64,000 nucleotides of DNA from Siphonodentalium dalli (taxonomy: Eukaryota > Mollusca > Scaphopoda > Gadilida > Siphonodentaliidae). The position numbers were made by a program, and so were the translations under genes. Below the pieces are notes generated by a model, which saw nothing but the letters and a program-made list of their open reading frames with translations, was not told where the DNA came from and searched no databases. Location: contig CP136065.1 of assembly GCA_032622095.1 (NCBI GenBank), positions 52,139,949-52,203,948 on the forward strand. The letters run 5' to 3'. Of this stretch, positions 25,001 through 40,000 are shown piece after piece (within the stretch, counting starts at the first letter, position 1; each line of letters opens with the position of its first letter).

Positions 25001-28000
25001 CCCGAAGTAGGAAAATATGGACTGTTACTGGTTGAAAAATCAAATCTACAACTAATGTTGTATCAGGCCTGAAATTTCCAACTGTTTAAAATTTTGATCA
25101 TAGTAGGGGATCAAAACCCACCCCTCTACACTTCCACCTCATTGCCCCCCACCCAGGCAGCTTAGAAATCAATAGGAATATATATATTATTATACCAGTA
25201 TCAAACAGCATAGATACAGGTAGGGTGGGTGGTTGAGAGTTTAATCTCTGATCTCTGCCCCTATTTGAACAAACGTGAATCCCCATCTATGAGATCCATT
25301 CATTTAGAAATTTCAGAGTTGAAGAGAACTGATTTAGTCATGCCGCGGTTTTATTTTTAATACCGTGTAGTCGGTATTAGATTACTTGAATAGTCGGTAT
25401 ATCGCCGCAAACTATATTTTCTTCTTTTAGTCGGTTTTACGACAGCAAACGATATAATCCGAGGAAATAACGTGTGCTTGTAAGTAATGAACGAGAACGA
25501 GAACCAGCGTCACTCAGACTGAACGAGAACCAGCGAGACGAGACGATAACCAGCCAGACTGAAGCAAAGTTGGAAAAGCAATTTTAACAAAGGCAGTGCC
25601 AACACGTTGTACACTGAAGGATGTGTGTTTATGGTCGTCTCATAATTAGACCATGATCGCCATCCATACAATTACAAAATTTATCGAGACATCATCGAGA
25701 CACCACAGATATATAGATATTGGTTGGAGACGACCTAACCTTTTTAGTATAATCTGGACTTAAATCCCCTCATGGTATAACTTCTTTAGAAAACGAACCA
25801 AGAGCCATATCAATTTGATTCTCGATAACAATCTTTGTTGTGAATTAAAAAATGTGAATTAAGTACCTGTTATTTTTGCATAAGCGACGTCATTAGAGGA
25901 CATTGTTACGATCACAAGTGACATGCATTGCGTTGTCCTATTTTCGTGTGTCCGCGTGACACTGCATTCACACGCAAATATTGAATTGCGTACTGCATGT
26001 TCCATAGGATCTTGACTAGTAATATGTTTTAAAATAATTCTTGACGGCATTTAGTCATACCGCGGTATTTCTTTTGATACCGTAGTCGGTATTGTGAAGG
26101 TGGATACCGTGAAGCCCTAATGGATGGACGGACGAGGAGTGATGACTATAGCTTAGACCCCGAAGCCACGACAAATAGTTTTCGCGGCTGGCTCAACCGA
26201 TTTCGTGGCAGGTTAGCTTGCTTAGCCAGCTCAGTCGACAAAATATGGTGGCTCAGCCGGTTGAGACATTATCATTCAGCGTAATTTAGTTTCCGAAATG
26301 TTCCTAATCCCCGGTTATAGACCCCGTTAGTTTTAGTGCTTGTGGTGAACCCTTAGATTTCCAGACTACGCATAATCTTTTGATGTTGGGTTTTCCCATT
26401 ATGGCGAAAATACACGAAGGACTGGCATGGACATACTATGTAGTTTCCCATCTAATCGTTATAAGTTACATTGGGACTTCTGTCGACTTCAGACTGCTAT
26501 CATCACTGGCATCTTGCGATATATGCATGCATCATTGAATAATGAATCCGATAGTAATGTTATATAATATTTCAAACTATTTTCTATTCTCTTATACAGG
26601 CTATGTGCATATATTGATAAATACCAGCGATGTCTGAGACTGGATCGTGTCGATATAAACAATTTATACTTTAACCCTTTCAATACCGATTGGATGCGCC
26701 CATTTAGTTATATGAAAGCATGCATTGGGATAGTCTATTCCACATTAAGGGGCCCGGTATTCTGATAATATAACAACCATGACGTGTCCATGTGAGTATG
26801 CCAATATTAGTCAATGCGGTTTAGTTCTTTGCGATTCACAGTACAGTTGTGCTTGACATGCACGCGGCTCAGCCATTTTACAATTCCGGCGGCAGATATT
26901 TTTTCATGTGGCTGGCGTTAAGAGATAATATGGCTGGCGGCGGCTTGTGGCCAATATGGCTGGCGGCGGCTTGTGGCCAATATGGCTGGCGGCGGCGAGG
27001 TGCGATGGCGGCTTCGAGCTCTACTATAGCTCCACCGGAGACTTCGTCTCAGGTAAGCTAAAAAGACCTAAGTAAAATTAAGGCTAGTAATTAATAAGTC
27101 TGTGTTCGTTTGGGGTGTAAAACATCAAATATCCAAATCCCCCCCCCCCCGCATTAAATGTACCAGAACAATAAAATAAATACCCTCAAATGGTGTAAAT
27201 GTTCCAACTAAGGCCACGCAAAGTCAATTTCCAGTTTCTCAGGTCTGTATGCATGGTCCTGAACCCAGCGCCTGCAACCTTATTATTCTCGTTTGATATG
27301 TCGAAAAATATAATAGGTACAAAATAATAATGGTGCAGAATTGAGACCTGTTTCCTGATTCAAATTTTCAATTCGATACTCATTGGTAACCATGTGCTCA
27401 ATATTTGATGTATTGCGTATGCAAACTCAATCAAAAATGTGTCAGTGATACTTTATTGGGTGAATTGTGATGAAATAAATTACATGGAATCTATCAAGTA
27501 ACTTTGTATGGACATATAATAAATAATGGCCACGGGCAACTGAAATTAAACCTAGAACTAGCCAATGCAGAGGTAGCATGCTTCATTAACTTGTTCTCCA
27601 AAAATAAAAACTAAAAATAAATTGTGCAGTTTTCAATTTTTTTTGGCCTGAGAAATGGGAGATTGTCTTTGCGTGGCCTAATGGCCATTTAAGTATAAAA
27701 TTTGACTGAAAGTAGGAAAATATACGACTCTTGGTCTGAAAGCAAAATATTTTACACACAAAATTCAAAATAAAAAAAGTAAAAAGAAAACATCATCTGA
27801 AACTGGCTCAATGTCTCCAGTTCATTCAATTACCTTCCTATGGACGCTCCAACCTGAGTGTTTTCTGGAACCATAATATGTAGATGCTGATCCAGGAAGA
27901 CAGGAGCATTGTTGTTGGTGTCCTGTAAAAACATTTATTTGTGTCAATGCAGTGAGCATATGGGTTTATTTTCTTTTTCACACTATAGACTATTAAAAAT

Positions 28001-31000
28001 GGCATATCTCTACCCAAAACTATCTGTATAGATTAAGTGCTATGAAATAATAATTTGGAGTCCGAGAAAGAATTAAGTCAAACAGGAGCTTATGTCACCA
28101 GCAAATAATTTTTTCCATAAACGCCACAGAACGTTATGCTATTTAAAAACAAATGTGTAACATCAGTATTTTTGTATTTTTTTGGAAGAATGCAACTGAG
28201 ATTCTACAAAACTTTTTAGTCATATTTGTATTTTGTTGAAAGTGCAGACAGGAAAGGATTGAGCGTCTTGAAAAGAAATCAGTGTTCTCAGGTTGCACTC
28301 AAAGTAGCCTTAAAAATTGGCTGCAAGAGAAGATAGAAAAATGAACTTGATCTGTACTTTGTTTGTAAAACGGAAAAGGAAGTTGAGCCCAAATACCAGC
28401 AAAGGGCCAACACTGTTACATATTGACTGCTGCAACCAAAAATCAAACTTGATTCCGATTTTGTAGCAGTATACACACACACACCAAATTTCATTCTGTT
28501 AAGTTCAATAGATGGCTAGATGAACAGACAGACCAAAAACATAATACCTGGTATATAATCGGTATATAAAATGAATAAAGCACAAAGTGTCAAAACCACC
28601 GCCAGTCAGTAGCAATTAATGACTCCAGATTTACAATATCTCTTGAGCATAACATAGATAAAAGATAGTCATGAGGTTTAAATTTAAAAACTTCTAAATT
28701 CACCCATCAAGCATCCACAGACTATAACACTATGCCTATGGGGCGGAAAATATTATCCAGCCATGCGGCAGCTATGGTTAATTTCCAAACAAAGTTTGTG
28801 CAACATTCCACAGTTATAACATTAGTTTAAGAGAGCCATACTATAGTCAATTTTAAGTGAAGCTACTACTTATGCATGAGTTATGCAGAGTTTATCAACG
28901 AATTATTGCCCACCTACAATTCGACGTAAGCAACAGGGGTGAAGTAAAAATTCTCTGTTAAAGTTTATTTCTCTATGGATTGTGATTCTGGGTGGTGTGT
29001 ATATCAATTTCTAGGTGGGTGTGGAGTTCTCACCCTTGAGCATTTCCGATAACCCAAGATGGCGTCCAACATGGCTGCCGTAGTATAGAATATGAACTAA
29101 GTCAGTTTAATCTGTTTTGTTGGAAACTATATCTCATGAAATGTACTCAAATTTAGAAATTATTTGGATGGTATTACATTATACTACTGTTTGTAGGAAA
29201 AGTTGGCACTCCATTAGAAAGATGGCTGCCAAAATGGCGACCGGAATGTGAAAAACATGATTGTTTTCACTCATATCTCCTATATCAGTTCCTAGTGTTT
29301 TGGACTGGCAGAAAATTGTGCCTTGTTTTCTTGTTATTCATATCGTATGATAATTTGCTCAGTACTACATGTTCTCCCTTTCATCTTAGCCACTTCCAAC
29401 CCCTGATAAAACTGATCTTACAGAACGTTGTATGAAATTTTCCCGAAAACTCAATATTGGTTCCTGGTCATATTTTAATGTGAAATGAACACATTTGAAG
29501 GAATTAATAACCGAGTGTGAGTCTTGTCTATAAAATTCAATCTTTGTAGGGCCTGAAACTGTTACTATTGTTTATGACGGCAGTCAAAATGGCAGAAAAT
29601 GTATATATTTTGTCCTTATGCGCTTGCTTGTTGTGACTGATAGATGCGTGGAGTTGGCTAATCTACATTAGATACATTAAAAAGAAACACTTTAAATAGG
29701 AAACAATATCATTCAATATGAACATGGGAAATTACACGCACATACGGTGTGAGATATATATTTTAGAAGCCCAGAGACTCCCGCGCTATATTTCATTTAT
29801 TCAAGATACAGCCTTGTATAATTTAGTGCCGTGACATCAACTATGTGGAGAATGCACACTCAGTGTATGACGATGTGATTGATGCATACTGATGTAGTTA
29901 AGATTAATCGTATGTACATGTCAATGTTGTCATACTGCTCTTGTGGGCAATGAGTTCCAAAAGCTGTACAACATAAAATGTTGTCATACTCTAGTACATC
30001 AGGGATATAATTTGATCACAGCATCATCAAATGAAGATACATTGGTCCGCTGGTACAATGTAACGGTGTTATCATCACATTCAATTACAACTTAGAAACC
30101 TTCAGATACAGTATCGAACATTGCATGAGTTTAGATATCAGCGTATACCGGGTATCGTTGATCATATGACCCTGAACTAACATTTATTCAACAGCCTCTT
30201 CATACACAAAGAACAGAATAATTTCCGTGTGCAATACGATTAGAGGGGAAGTCACGAATCCTAGTTTCACGTGTATCAATCTATATGCCTTGTGAACATA
30301 GAACAAGCGCCTGAATACAATGGGACAATTGGAAGACGAAAACTTATAACACATACATGTTCCTGATTGATTGATGGTATTTAATTGTATTGCATATTCG
30401 GTTATCAGAGTTCGCGGTAGATAAAACAGACAAATTTTCCAGGAGCAAGCTGGCAACTTTGAAGATTCAACATGGATACACATGTACAGGATTTTGAGGG
30501 CCATTGTACATAACGGTATATAGCCTGTCGAAACAAGCATCACAAAAGTTGGACCAAGTCTCCACTCTATAGATACCATGGTTTTACTAAATTATATTTT
30601 CCGACCCAGCACTCCACACTTGGTGTAGACGCATTCGTACTGAGTAGATATGCAAATAGCTCTCCCAGAGCTCAACAAATTTATGTATTTGGTGGGGCGT
30701 AATACACCCAAGAAGACACGAGCGAAAAATTCAAGACAAAAACTCAAACAGTACGTTCTTCAAGTGAAGCATGAGTTCGGTCGGTTCTACTTCGAGGGTT
30801 GGTGATAGTTACTTATGATGGGGTGATGATGTTTGGTGCTATCTCAATGTTCTGAAAACGCTCAAATGTGAGCAACAATCAGTCACAACAATCAGCCACC
30901 AAGCATTATTCGGCAGTATGTACAGCTTTATATGAACTACTTAGCATAATCAAGAATGTTACCAGCACAAGTTAATTGACTGTTTATTATTTGTTTTGTT

Positions 31001-34000
31001 GTTTCAGTCGATAGAACATATCACTAATAATACTACATTCCAATAACACCATTCTCGTGGCCTGATTATGTTGAACTTTGATCTGACCATAATTGTTTTT
31101 TATTTCCGTAATATTTAAGCTATTCGATGATGATTTAATTCCTGTGCAGAGGCGCGGACTTCATTGTTTCAATGATGAAATGTCAACATTTGCCTCACTG
31201 GTTATAACCATAAATGATGCCTTAGCCGTATAAGGCTAAATACTGATTTTGGCAGTCAAGTGAGTGTCACACATCTAACACATCTGATACATTGCAGCCA
31301 TTTTGACTGTTATGATGGACCATCTCAAAATTTCAAGCTCCAATGAGATTGAATTGTACAGGTAATAATAGCCTAGGCTTGACTCGTTCGTTTCGCATTG
31401 CAAATTGGCTCGAAACACAAAGTTATACCAAGATAAATTAGTTTAGGGGTTGAAATAGACTGAGACCAAAGAAATAACAAGTGTAATGTCTCCGATGCAG
31501 ATTAATCAACTTCACACATCAACCACAACATATAAACGAATAAGGACGAAACATAGAAGTTTCTATAAATTTGCCGCCATTTTGACTGCCATCATAAACC
31601 ATAGTAACCATTTCAGACCCTAATGAGATTGCATTTTGTCGGCAATACATCCACTGGCTTAACTCCTTCAGATCTGTTCATTTCATATTAAAATATGATT
31701 AGAAACCGAAAGAGAGTTTTCGAAGAAATGTCATACTACGTTCTTTAAAAAACAAATTAAGGATTGGAAGTAACTGAACGCAAATGAACAACAAATTTCA
31801 CTGCCCATATAATCATAGGACACAAATAATAGGAAAACAAACAACAATTTGGAAATGCTCAAGGGTTTATACTCCACACCCACCCAGAAATTGAATCACA
31901 TGCCATCCAGAATCACAATCCGCTGAGAAAAAAACCTTAACAGAGAATTTTTACTTACCCCTAAAATTGGCCCTTTGCAGAAACCATCGAAGACTACACA
32001 CATGAATCCATAATTAAAACTCTTATAATCTTCCTTCCTGTTGGGAATAGCAATTAACATGAAAAATTGCGGCCTGAAAACTGGTATTCTGCCGACTTCC
32101 AAACAAACAACAAATTCAACAATTTTGTATGACTGTGGGTAATTTATTGAATACTATCTAGAGGCATTATGGAACAAAACAAAATATTTTGAATATTTGC
32201 AGGGCCAGAATCAGCTTACCATGAGTTCTATAGTGACATGCACCGAGTCATTGCGTAATGAAATATCATTGTATGGTTCAGTGTTGTATGCCTCTATGAT
32301 GAAATTTAACTGCTCCATCTTCTGCTGAGAACTCATTAAGATTGGAACAGTTGCTGTAATGCCACCATTTGCATCCACTTCAAATTGGTTCTTATTCCCA
32401 GTAACTATCACGTAGTTAATGTCTTTAAATCTTGCTTCAGTATCACCATCAAGAGCCTAGAAAATAAATTCAGAAAAACAAACTTTTGTTTTTGTTATAC
32501 AGCAGTGTGCAAGTAATATGCAGAAACACACAAATTATCGTAAAAATTTGTTGTGGTGCAGTTACAAGACAGTTCTTTATTTTTTACACAAGAACAGTCA
32601 ATATTCTTTATTATCAAATAGTTGTCTCTGTTTACTACACAGGGTTTCAATGAGGGATAACATGTTGGGAACCTTTATTTTGTGGCGAGGGTAAAAACAC
32701 AATTGTCATCGCCACCGATGTTGACGAGAAAAATTAATAAACATACAAATACAGTATAACTGGCTTCTACTCCGGTTATCTCTTAGTCAAACGATGTGCC
32801 CATCGCACTTGCCCATTTTCCTTTAGACAAATAATTGATGACAATCGACTGACTGAGAGCTACGGGCAATCTGTACTCCTCAACCCTTGACCTCAAATGT
32901 ATGGTAAGTAGTTTATCGAGGTTAGCCGAGTGGTTTCGCCAGTCAACACTCAAGCGAAGAAGAAATAGCTGAGTCGTTGAGAATGCACATGTTACAAACT
33001 AAACCATTTTTAGGTACCTTTCGCATGGTCAGGTTTTAATTTACTCTTGCAGAAACCTTCTTTATGGCTCATTGTTAAAACTGTTTCTGAAAACATTTCA
33101 ACAGACTACATATTTTGGCCTTGACCATTCAATTGTATTCACACTGGCAAAGCGAGACGCATGTACTGCATGTGACGATGTCACTTAACAGTATCTCATA
33201 ACAGATAAACATGTTATTGTATTGTGCAAACAACATTCCAGATTACATTTGTAAATACTCTGCTCTTCATAGGAACTGATAACTGAAAAATGACACTAAT
33301 TTCTGAAATAAAAATTATAATCTTTGGCTGAACAATAAAATATTTATTCTCTATGAGGCTGATAATATTTTGTCCAGTAGGGCAGTAGATAGGGAGTGGG
33401 CAAACAATCACATTTTTTATCGTGGATAAATATTCACATAAGTCCATATTGGACCTAAATATTCACATAGGTTTATATTGAACCTAAATATTCACATAGG
33501 TTCATATTGGACCTATTTGATTATAAAATATGCCCATAGTGGACATATATCTGTTGTTGAATTTTATAGTGCCGACCACAGTAAAAACTCATTATAAAGA
33601 GCGTACATCTTGTAAGTCGATTTAGGTTCACATAGAGCGTAATTTAGATTCAAATAGTGCCGATATGTGCTTATTTGTGTTTTTGAAATAAGTTCAATAC
33701 GAGCATATTTTCGACAAAGAACTAAAATTACATCCGAGTACAGCCTGTTCTAATGAAAATAAGCACACAACGGGCATATTTGAGTGAGTGAAATAAGCTC
33801 ACAATGACATTATTTAAAGGATTTATTCGGTCTAGAAACTACCAAACGCAATCGGAAAGCCCTCCCTGTTGTGATTAAAATAACCCAAGTCCCATTCCGA
33901 TCATATAATAAATAAGCCGAAAAATTAATAAATAATACCACCATCGATATTCGTAGATTTCCGTGACTAAACTACGGATGACGTAGTTGTGGGCGAGCAA

Positions 34001-37000
34001 ATTAAAAACATAGACTCGGAGCCGGAATTTATTATGCCGACTACAATTACATAATCGTAGTCAGCCGATACTAAAATGTGGAATCGGTTTAAAATGCGCG
34101 CATGGTGTATATATAGATTACATAACTGCGATGAGTTATTTCAGTAAATCAAGATAGCATCAACTTTGCCTTAAGAAGCCCCCAAGCATTATAAAAACAC
34201 TGGGTGGAATAATATTAACTATATATCAGGTATTTCATTTGTTGTTCTTTGTAAGTTATTTCCAAATTCTCAATCATTGATATATTCGATTGTCACATAC
34301 AGATCACCATTATATAGTACCCCCAAAAAGACAACACCATGTCTGCCTCTTTTGGGAGACGGAAGCATGGATGCTCCCTATTAGCTGGAGTGATCATTGG
34401 ATTTTTCTTCTAGACGAACAAAAATTAAAAAATTCCTCTCTTAACATCAATATCTGCCAACAAAACGAAAAATAAAACGGAAAAAAGAACGAACAACAAA
34501 CACGTGACAAACTGAAAAACAATGCCCGGCTAGCGTTCAATTTAGAAAAAATGCTGTTATCCCAAAGTGCCTAATTAATATATTTAAATGTTAAAATACC
34601 AGTCAAAATGGCCCATAATACCTCAAAAACAATCACGTTCATAATTGAGAATGCTCTTTATTGTCTACCGCATTTGGACGAAAGCATTTATTAGCTGAGG
34701 CGATCATTGGATATTTTTTTTCTAGATGAACAACAATTAAAAACGTCCTCTCTTGAAGGTCAATATCTGCCATTAAAACGGAAAAAAACACGTGGCAAAC
34801 TGAAAAACAATGCCCGCATTCAATTTAGAAAAAATGCTGTTATGCCAAAGTGCCTAATTACTAATTATTGTAGTTTCGACAGTCTGTGGTGTGTTCGAGT
34901 TAATTAATTTGTTTACGCACTATCTTATCGTATCTTGACTGGAAGGATTTTAGCAAGCGGTCCACAGTTGAGCACTTCTTCTAACAAAAGACTTTGTGTG
35001 AAGAAACAGATAGGAACATTATTATGACGTATATAAGCCATCACGATACATGTACTATAGTATATTAACCAAGACCTTTTTAATCACACCCCATTTGTAT
35101 TAATTGGACTCTTACAGCACACAACGGTATGACACTATTTCAGTGGCATAAATTAGCTTCTGAAATGTGTACCATACAACGAAGAAGAAGCTAGAAAGTC
35201 CAACTTTCTTTCAGAAACACTATATTCCACTCATTGCATTTCTGCATAAATTAACCTCATTTCACTCCAGTTATATATCGCTTCAAAGTACACTTTAGCC
35301 ATTATTATTCGTTATATAATCTAACATTCAAGCCAATCCAGTTCACAATAAGCACATTCAAACAGTTTTTATTAATGATCACTATGTATCGTATAAAGCT
35401 ATATAATTGGAGACTGCGATATTGCATATGTAATTTAACAACTCATTACGCGATTGGCGGAATTATTTCAAGCTCCGCCCACTGCTAAGCAAATCAGGTG
35501 AACTTACCACGTTGATCATGCAGATGATAGGTCATGTGACCGCATTGTAGTCATGTGATCGCACTAATCAGTTATGTGACTTACCTGAGTAAAATCATCG
35601 GATATTTCCGCGATTTTTTTTATATAAAAATATTATCTGCTCGATTTTGAATTTTCTTGGCTAAATGAGTCTGTTCGACATATATAGTTAGTATTATGAC
35701 GGTGAAAAAACAATTTTTTTTGGACAAAATAACTTTTTAACAACAATATACGCTCTATATGGACATAAACTTTCAATCATAACTCAATTTATTTACAAAT
35801 TACATAATTCTCAAATAGTGTAAATGTATTTTATAGAATACATGGACAATTTCTTACTTTCACACTGCAAATAATCGACATCTGTCCCTCATCCATGGAG
35901 CATGTGATATTCTTCTCTGGGAATATGGGAGCATGGTCATTGACATCAAATACTGACACCTGCATGGATGCTGTGGATGAATGTACTCCATCAGAAGCGG
36001 TGACCTCCAAGACCTCAGTTTTCCCAATAACATCGTCCAGGGATTTCGTTATAACCAGATTTCCCTTAACATAGTCAATTGTGTAGTGCAACTAAAATAA
36101 AACAGAATGTTACAAATCTATCTCTGCATTATATATATATGTATATCTATTATATATTTTGGAAGATCTGTCTGTGTGTGTGTGGTGTGTGAGGGTGTGT
36201 GTGTGTGTGTTCACGATGAACTCGAAAACGGCCGACCCGATTTCGATGAAACCTCGTATGTGAGGGTACTATCGGGCGGGAAGTGGCATAGGCATATTAA
36301 TTTTCAGATCCGAGGTCAACTTTTCACATGCCGAGGTCAAATCTGTTTTTACGCTGTGTTACAGGACTTTCATTTGAGTTCGGTGCTTACAAATCGATTC
36401 GAAACAGCGCGAATACTAAAATGCCAGTCATAATAATGACACTGTGAGAATCTTTCGTGTTTCCTCTTTCCAACGATATATAATGCGTATGTATCTGTTT
36501 TAGTTATCTGCCTCAATTATCAAGAATAAGTGGTACTATCTCCCATCAGGATAAAAACAATGCGTAACTTCTATGACGTCGTTAGAGGTCATAACGTTAG
36601 ATCACGTTAACGCTTAACTGGCCGATGCATTTGACTGTTTCAGACGTCTTGGCGATATCTCGGGCACCGATGGTAATTTATCTTTACGTTGAAACTTGAT
36701 AATTAATGAGCGCGTGTATATGAGGCGCGTTTATATACTTGAGTGGAAATCAAATCGGGTTAAACTGGCGGATTGTTACGAACGAAATTTGATGCATAGG
36801 GTATCTCGGTATCCGCTGGGCCGATTTCCCGGTATTCGCTGGGTCGATTTCCACCATTTTTCGGGTGTTGGTGTTGGACCCCACCTGGCCTTGACATTCA
36901 AAATGGTCAATTCAAGGTCAAAGCCCGGACGAAGTCGGGTCACCTTCTAGTATCTATATATAGAGAGAGTGATAAATGCTGACGAGTAGTAATATATTCC

Positions 37001-40000
37001 CATTCATTCATTTGTATCATTGAAAGTATTTTGTGCATAACAATTTGCCATAATTTTGGGGAATCCAGTTCTGGTCAAGTTATTGTATCTAATAATTTGA
37101 TCTGCCAAACTTTAAATGTGAAGCAAGGCCAAAATAGGCTTTGATTTAAAACAAGTTATAGACATGAAAAGGTGATATTTTTTACCATATTTTGTTGCTA
37201 CATATGTGTGGCCTCATCTATTCTGTAAATCTGCAGGCACTGCCTGTTCAACAGAACAATACCAACCATAGCACACCATCCATACCACACCAATCATACC
37301 ACACCAATCATACCATACCATACTAATCATACAATACCAATCATTCGATACTAATCATACAATACCAATCATATCGTACCAATCATATCATACCAATCAA
37401 ACCATACCAATCCAATCATACTGATCCAATCATAACATACTAATCATTAGACTTGTCCTCTGTAAAGTGTCCTCCCCAAAGTAGATGACGTCATTTATGC
37501 TATCGAACCAAATAAAACGACAGATAATCAACAGGAACATGGGGATACTCATCAAAACATATATAATTTGCCTCGTTTGTTCCGAGAAAATAGTGTACAT
37601 TATTTAAAATATCTCTTCACAAATACCAAGAATATAAATAGAATATGTGTTGATAATTTATTCCCGCTAGAGTTTCAGTTTGGAATAATCTAGTCAAACT
37701 TGATTCCTTGGACATCACACACAAATGACCTCAACCAATCAACTTGCTCTGTTCTATTTTAGTAACAGTCATCCAAGATGGCCACTGGCAGCCATATTTT
37801 TTTGCCGAATGATGCCAAACTGACTCGTTCCCATCTACATGTCAATTTCAACAGCCATGACAAATTTCATAAAGATCTGACTAAAGATACGACTTATAGC
37901 CTGTGCCAAATATTTAGTCATGCAAAGAGTAAATCCAAGATGGCTGCCAGTGGCCATGTTTTATGGCTGAATGACCCCAAAATTACTCGTTCCCATCTAC
38001 ATGTCAATATTAACATCCATGACAAATTTCATGATAATCCGACCAAAGGTATGACCTGTGCCAAAGGATTTAGTCATGCAAAGAGTAAAATCCAAGATGG
38101 CTGCCGGCAGCCATGATTTTTGGCTGAATGACCACAAAATGACTCGTTCCCATCTACATGTCAATATTAACATCCATGACAAATTTCATGATGATCAGAC
38201 AAACAGTACAGCCTGTAGCCTATGCTAATGGATTGCATTCTGAAATCCAAAATGGCCACAGGCAACCATGCTTTTTGGCCGAATGACCCCAAAATTACTC
38301 GTTCCCATCTACATGTCAATGTCAACAGCCATGAAGGTAGGACCTATAGCCCGTGCTAATGGAAATTGTTGAAGGACGTCTCCACACATACGGATACCAA
38401 GCCATGGCAATAGCTCAAACTTTACAAGCTAATAAGCTTGATGTGAATACGGATCTTGGATACCCACACTGTGGTGATAACCTATTTATGTCCAAGATCA
38501 CAAGGCAAAGTTTTTGTACCCTACTTTTCAAACCCAGGTGCACTAAGGCGCACAAGCATTATTCTGCACCTCAAAATCGAAGAACAGCCTGTGTATTTAC
38601 CTTTTTTGGTGCAAGTGACTTACAGTAATGCCATAAAATTAATCGACTCCTTAACGACTTAAATGATTGTGTTTACTGGGAGCGTGCTTTGAGTATATAT
38701 GTCTGATATGTGTGACCGATTTTTTTATTATATGTTTCATTATAGCGATTCTCACTGAGAGCTTCCCGATGAATGGCAACAAGCCATATTTCTGATTAAA
38801 TCCTGAAAAATTACCCATAATTCTGCTGTGGTTAAGGAGTCGATTATTTAGACTCTTTAGTTTATCCTACAACACCTACATTGTTTAATATTGTATATCT
38901 GATGCGATCTCCTTCGTCCCTATCCATCGCACTGACTAAACAATCAGTCACAGCATGGGCATCGTCGGGAAGCTGGCAGACAAATAAGCTCTTGTTGAAT
39001 ACTGGAGGATTGTCATTCACTCCTGATACATGTACTGTAATTGTGACATTCGAGCCATCAGTAATCTTGTTGTTTACTGAAGCATCCTTGTTGAACGCAG
39101 CTACCTGAAACATAAATTCAAATACATTATCTCGTTATGAGTAAATATACTCTGTTGAAAAGGATCTTCGGTGATATGAGAATGAAAACAGTTTATCAAT
39201 CACGGTGTTATGAGAATGAAAACAGTTTCTGTTTTCCTGTTCAAATCTCCCAATATCCAATGAAACAGGGTATCTTTACTAGTATCTCCATTGTCAAATG
39301 CGTCAAAAAATAGAAATGAAGTGAATGTTTTATCGTCATTATATACAGTAATGCTCTAATTAATCGACTCCTTACCCACAGCAGAATTATGGGTAACTTT
39401 TCAGGATTTAGTCGGAAATATGGCTTGTTGCCATTCATCGGAAAGCTCTCGCCGAGAGCTTTCCGATGGATGGCAACAAGCCATATTTCCGACTAAATCG
39501 TGAAAAGTTACCCATAATTCTGCTGTGGTTTAGGAGTCGATTAATTAGAGCATTACTGTACCACAAAGTGAGATTTCTTTCCCAGTACATCAAATACATA
39601 GATATGTTACTTGGAACAGCACCGGAACAACAGTTGTGCTTTGAAGAGTATGCAACTCCTGCCTACATAATGACATACAAGCCTTGAAATAGCGTGTCTG
39701 TCATTTGCAGAATGAGGTCCCCAGAGGGTGAATTTAGTGATGCTACCCCGCATAGCAGGCTAGCATCACCAAATTCACCCTCTGGGAACCTCATTCTGCT
39801 GAGGTGTAAGCAGAATGAGGTTCCCAGAGGGTGAATTTGGTGATGCTAGCCCGCTATGCGGGGTAGCATCACTAAATTCACCCTCTGGGGACCTCATTCT
39901 GCAAATGACAGACACACTATTTCAAGGCTTGATGACATATTGACATTCGTAATCAATAGTAACATGCTATATTCAAATTGTTTTCGCCCAGCAGCAGGCA

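Noticed and set aside
30184-30579. 131-codon minus-strand frame
   Set aside because: No motif, no splice context, AT-rich, and inside a region bounded by inverted repeats; not called as a gene.
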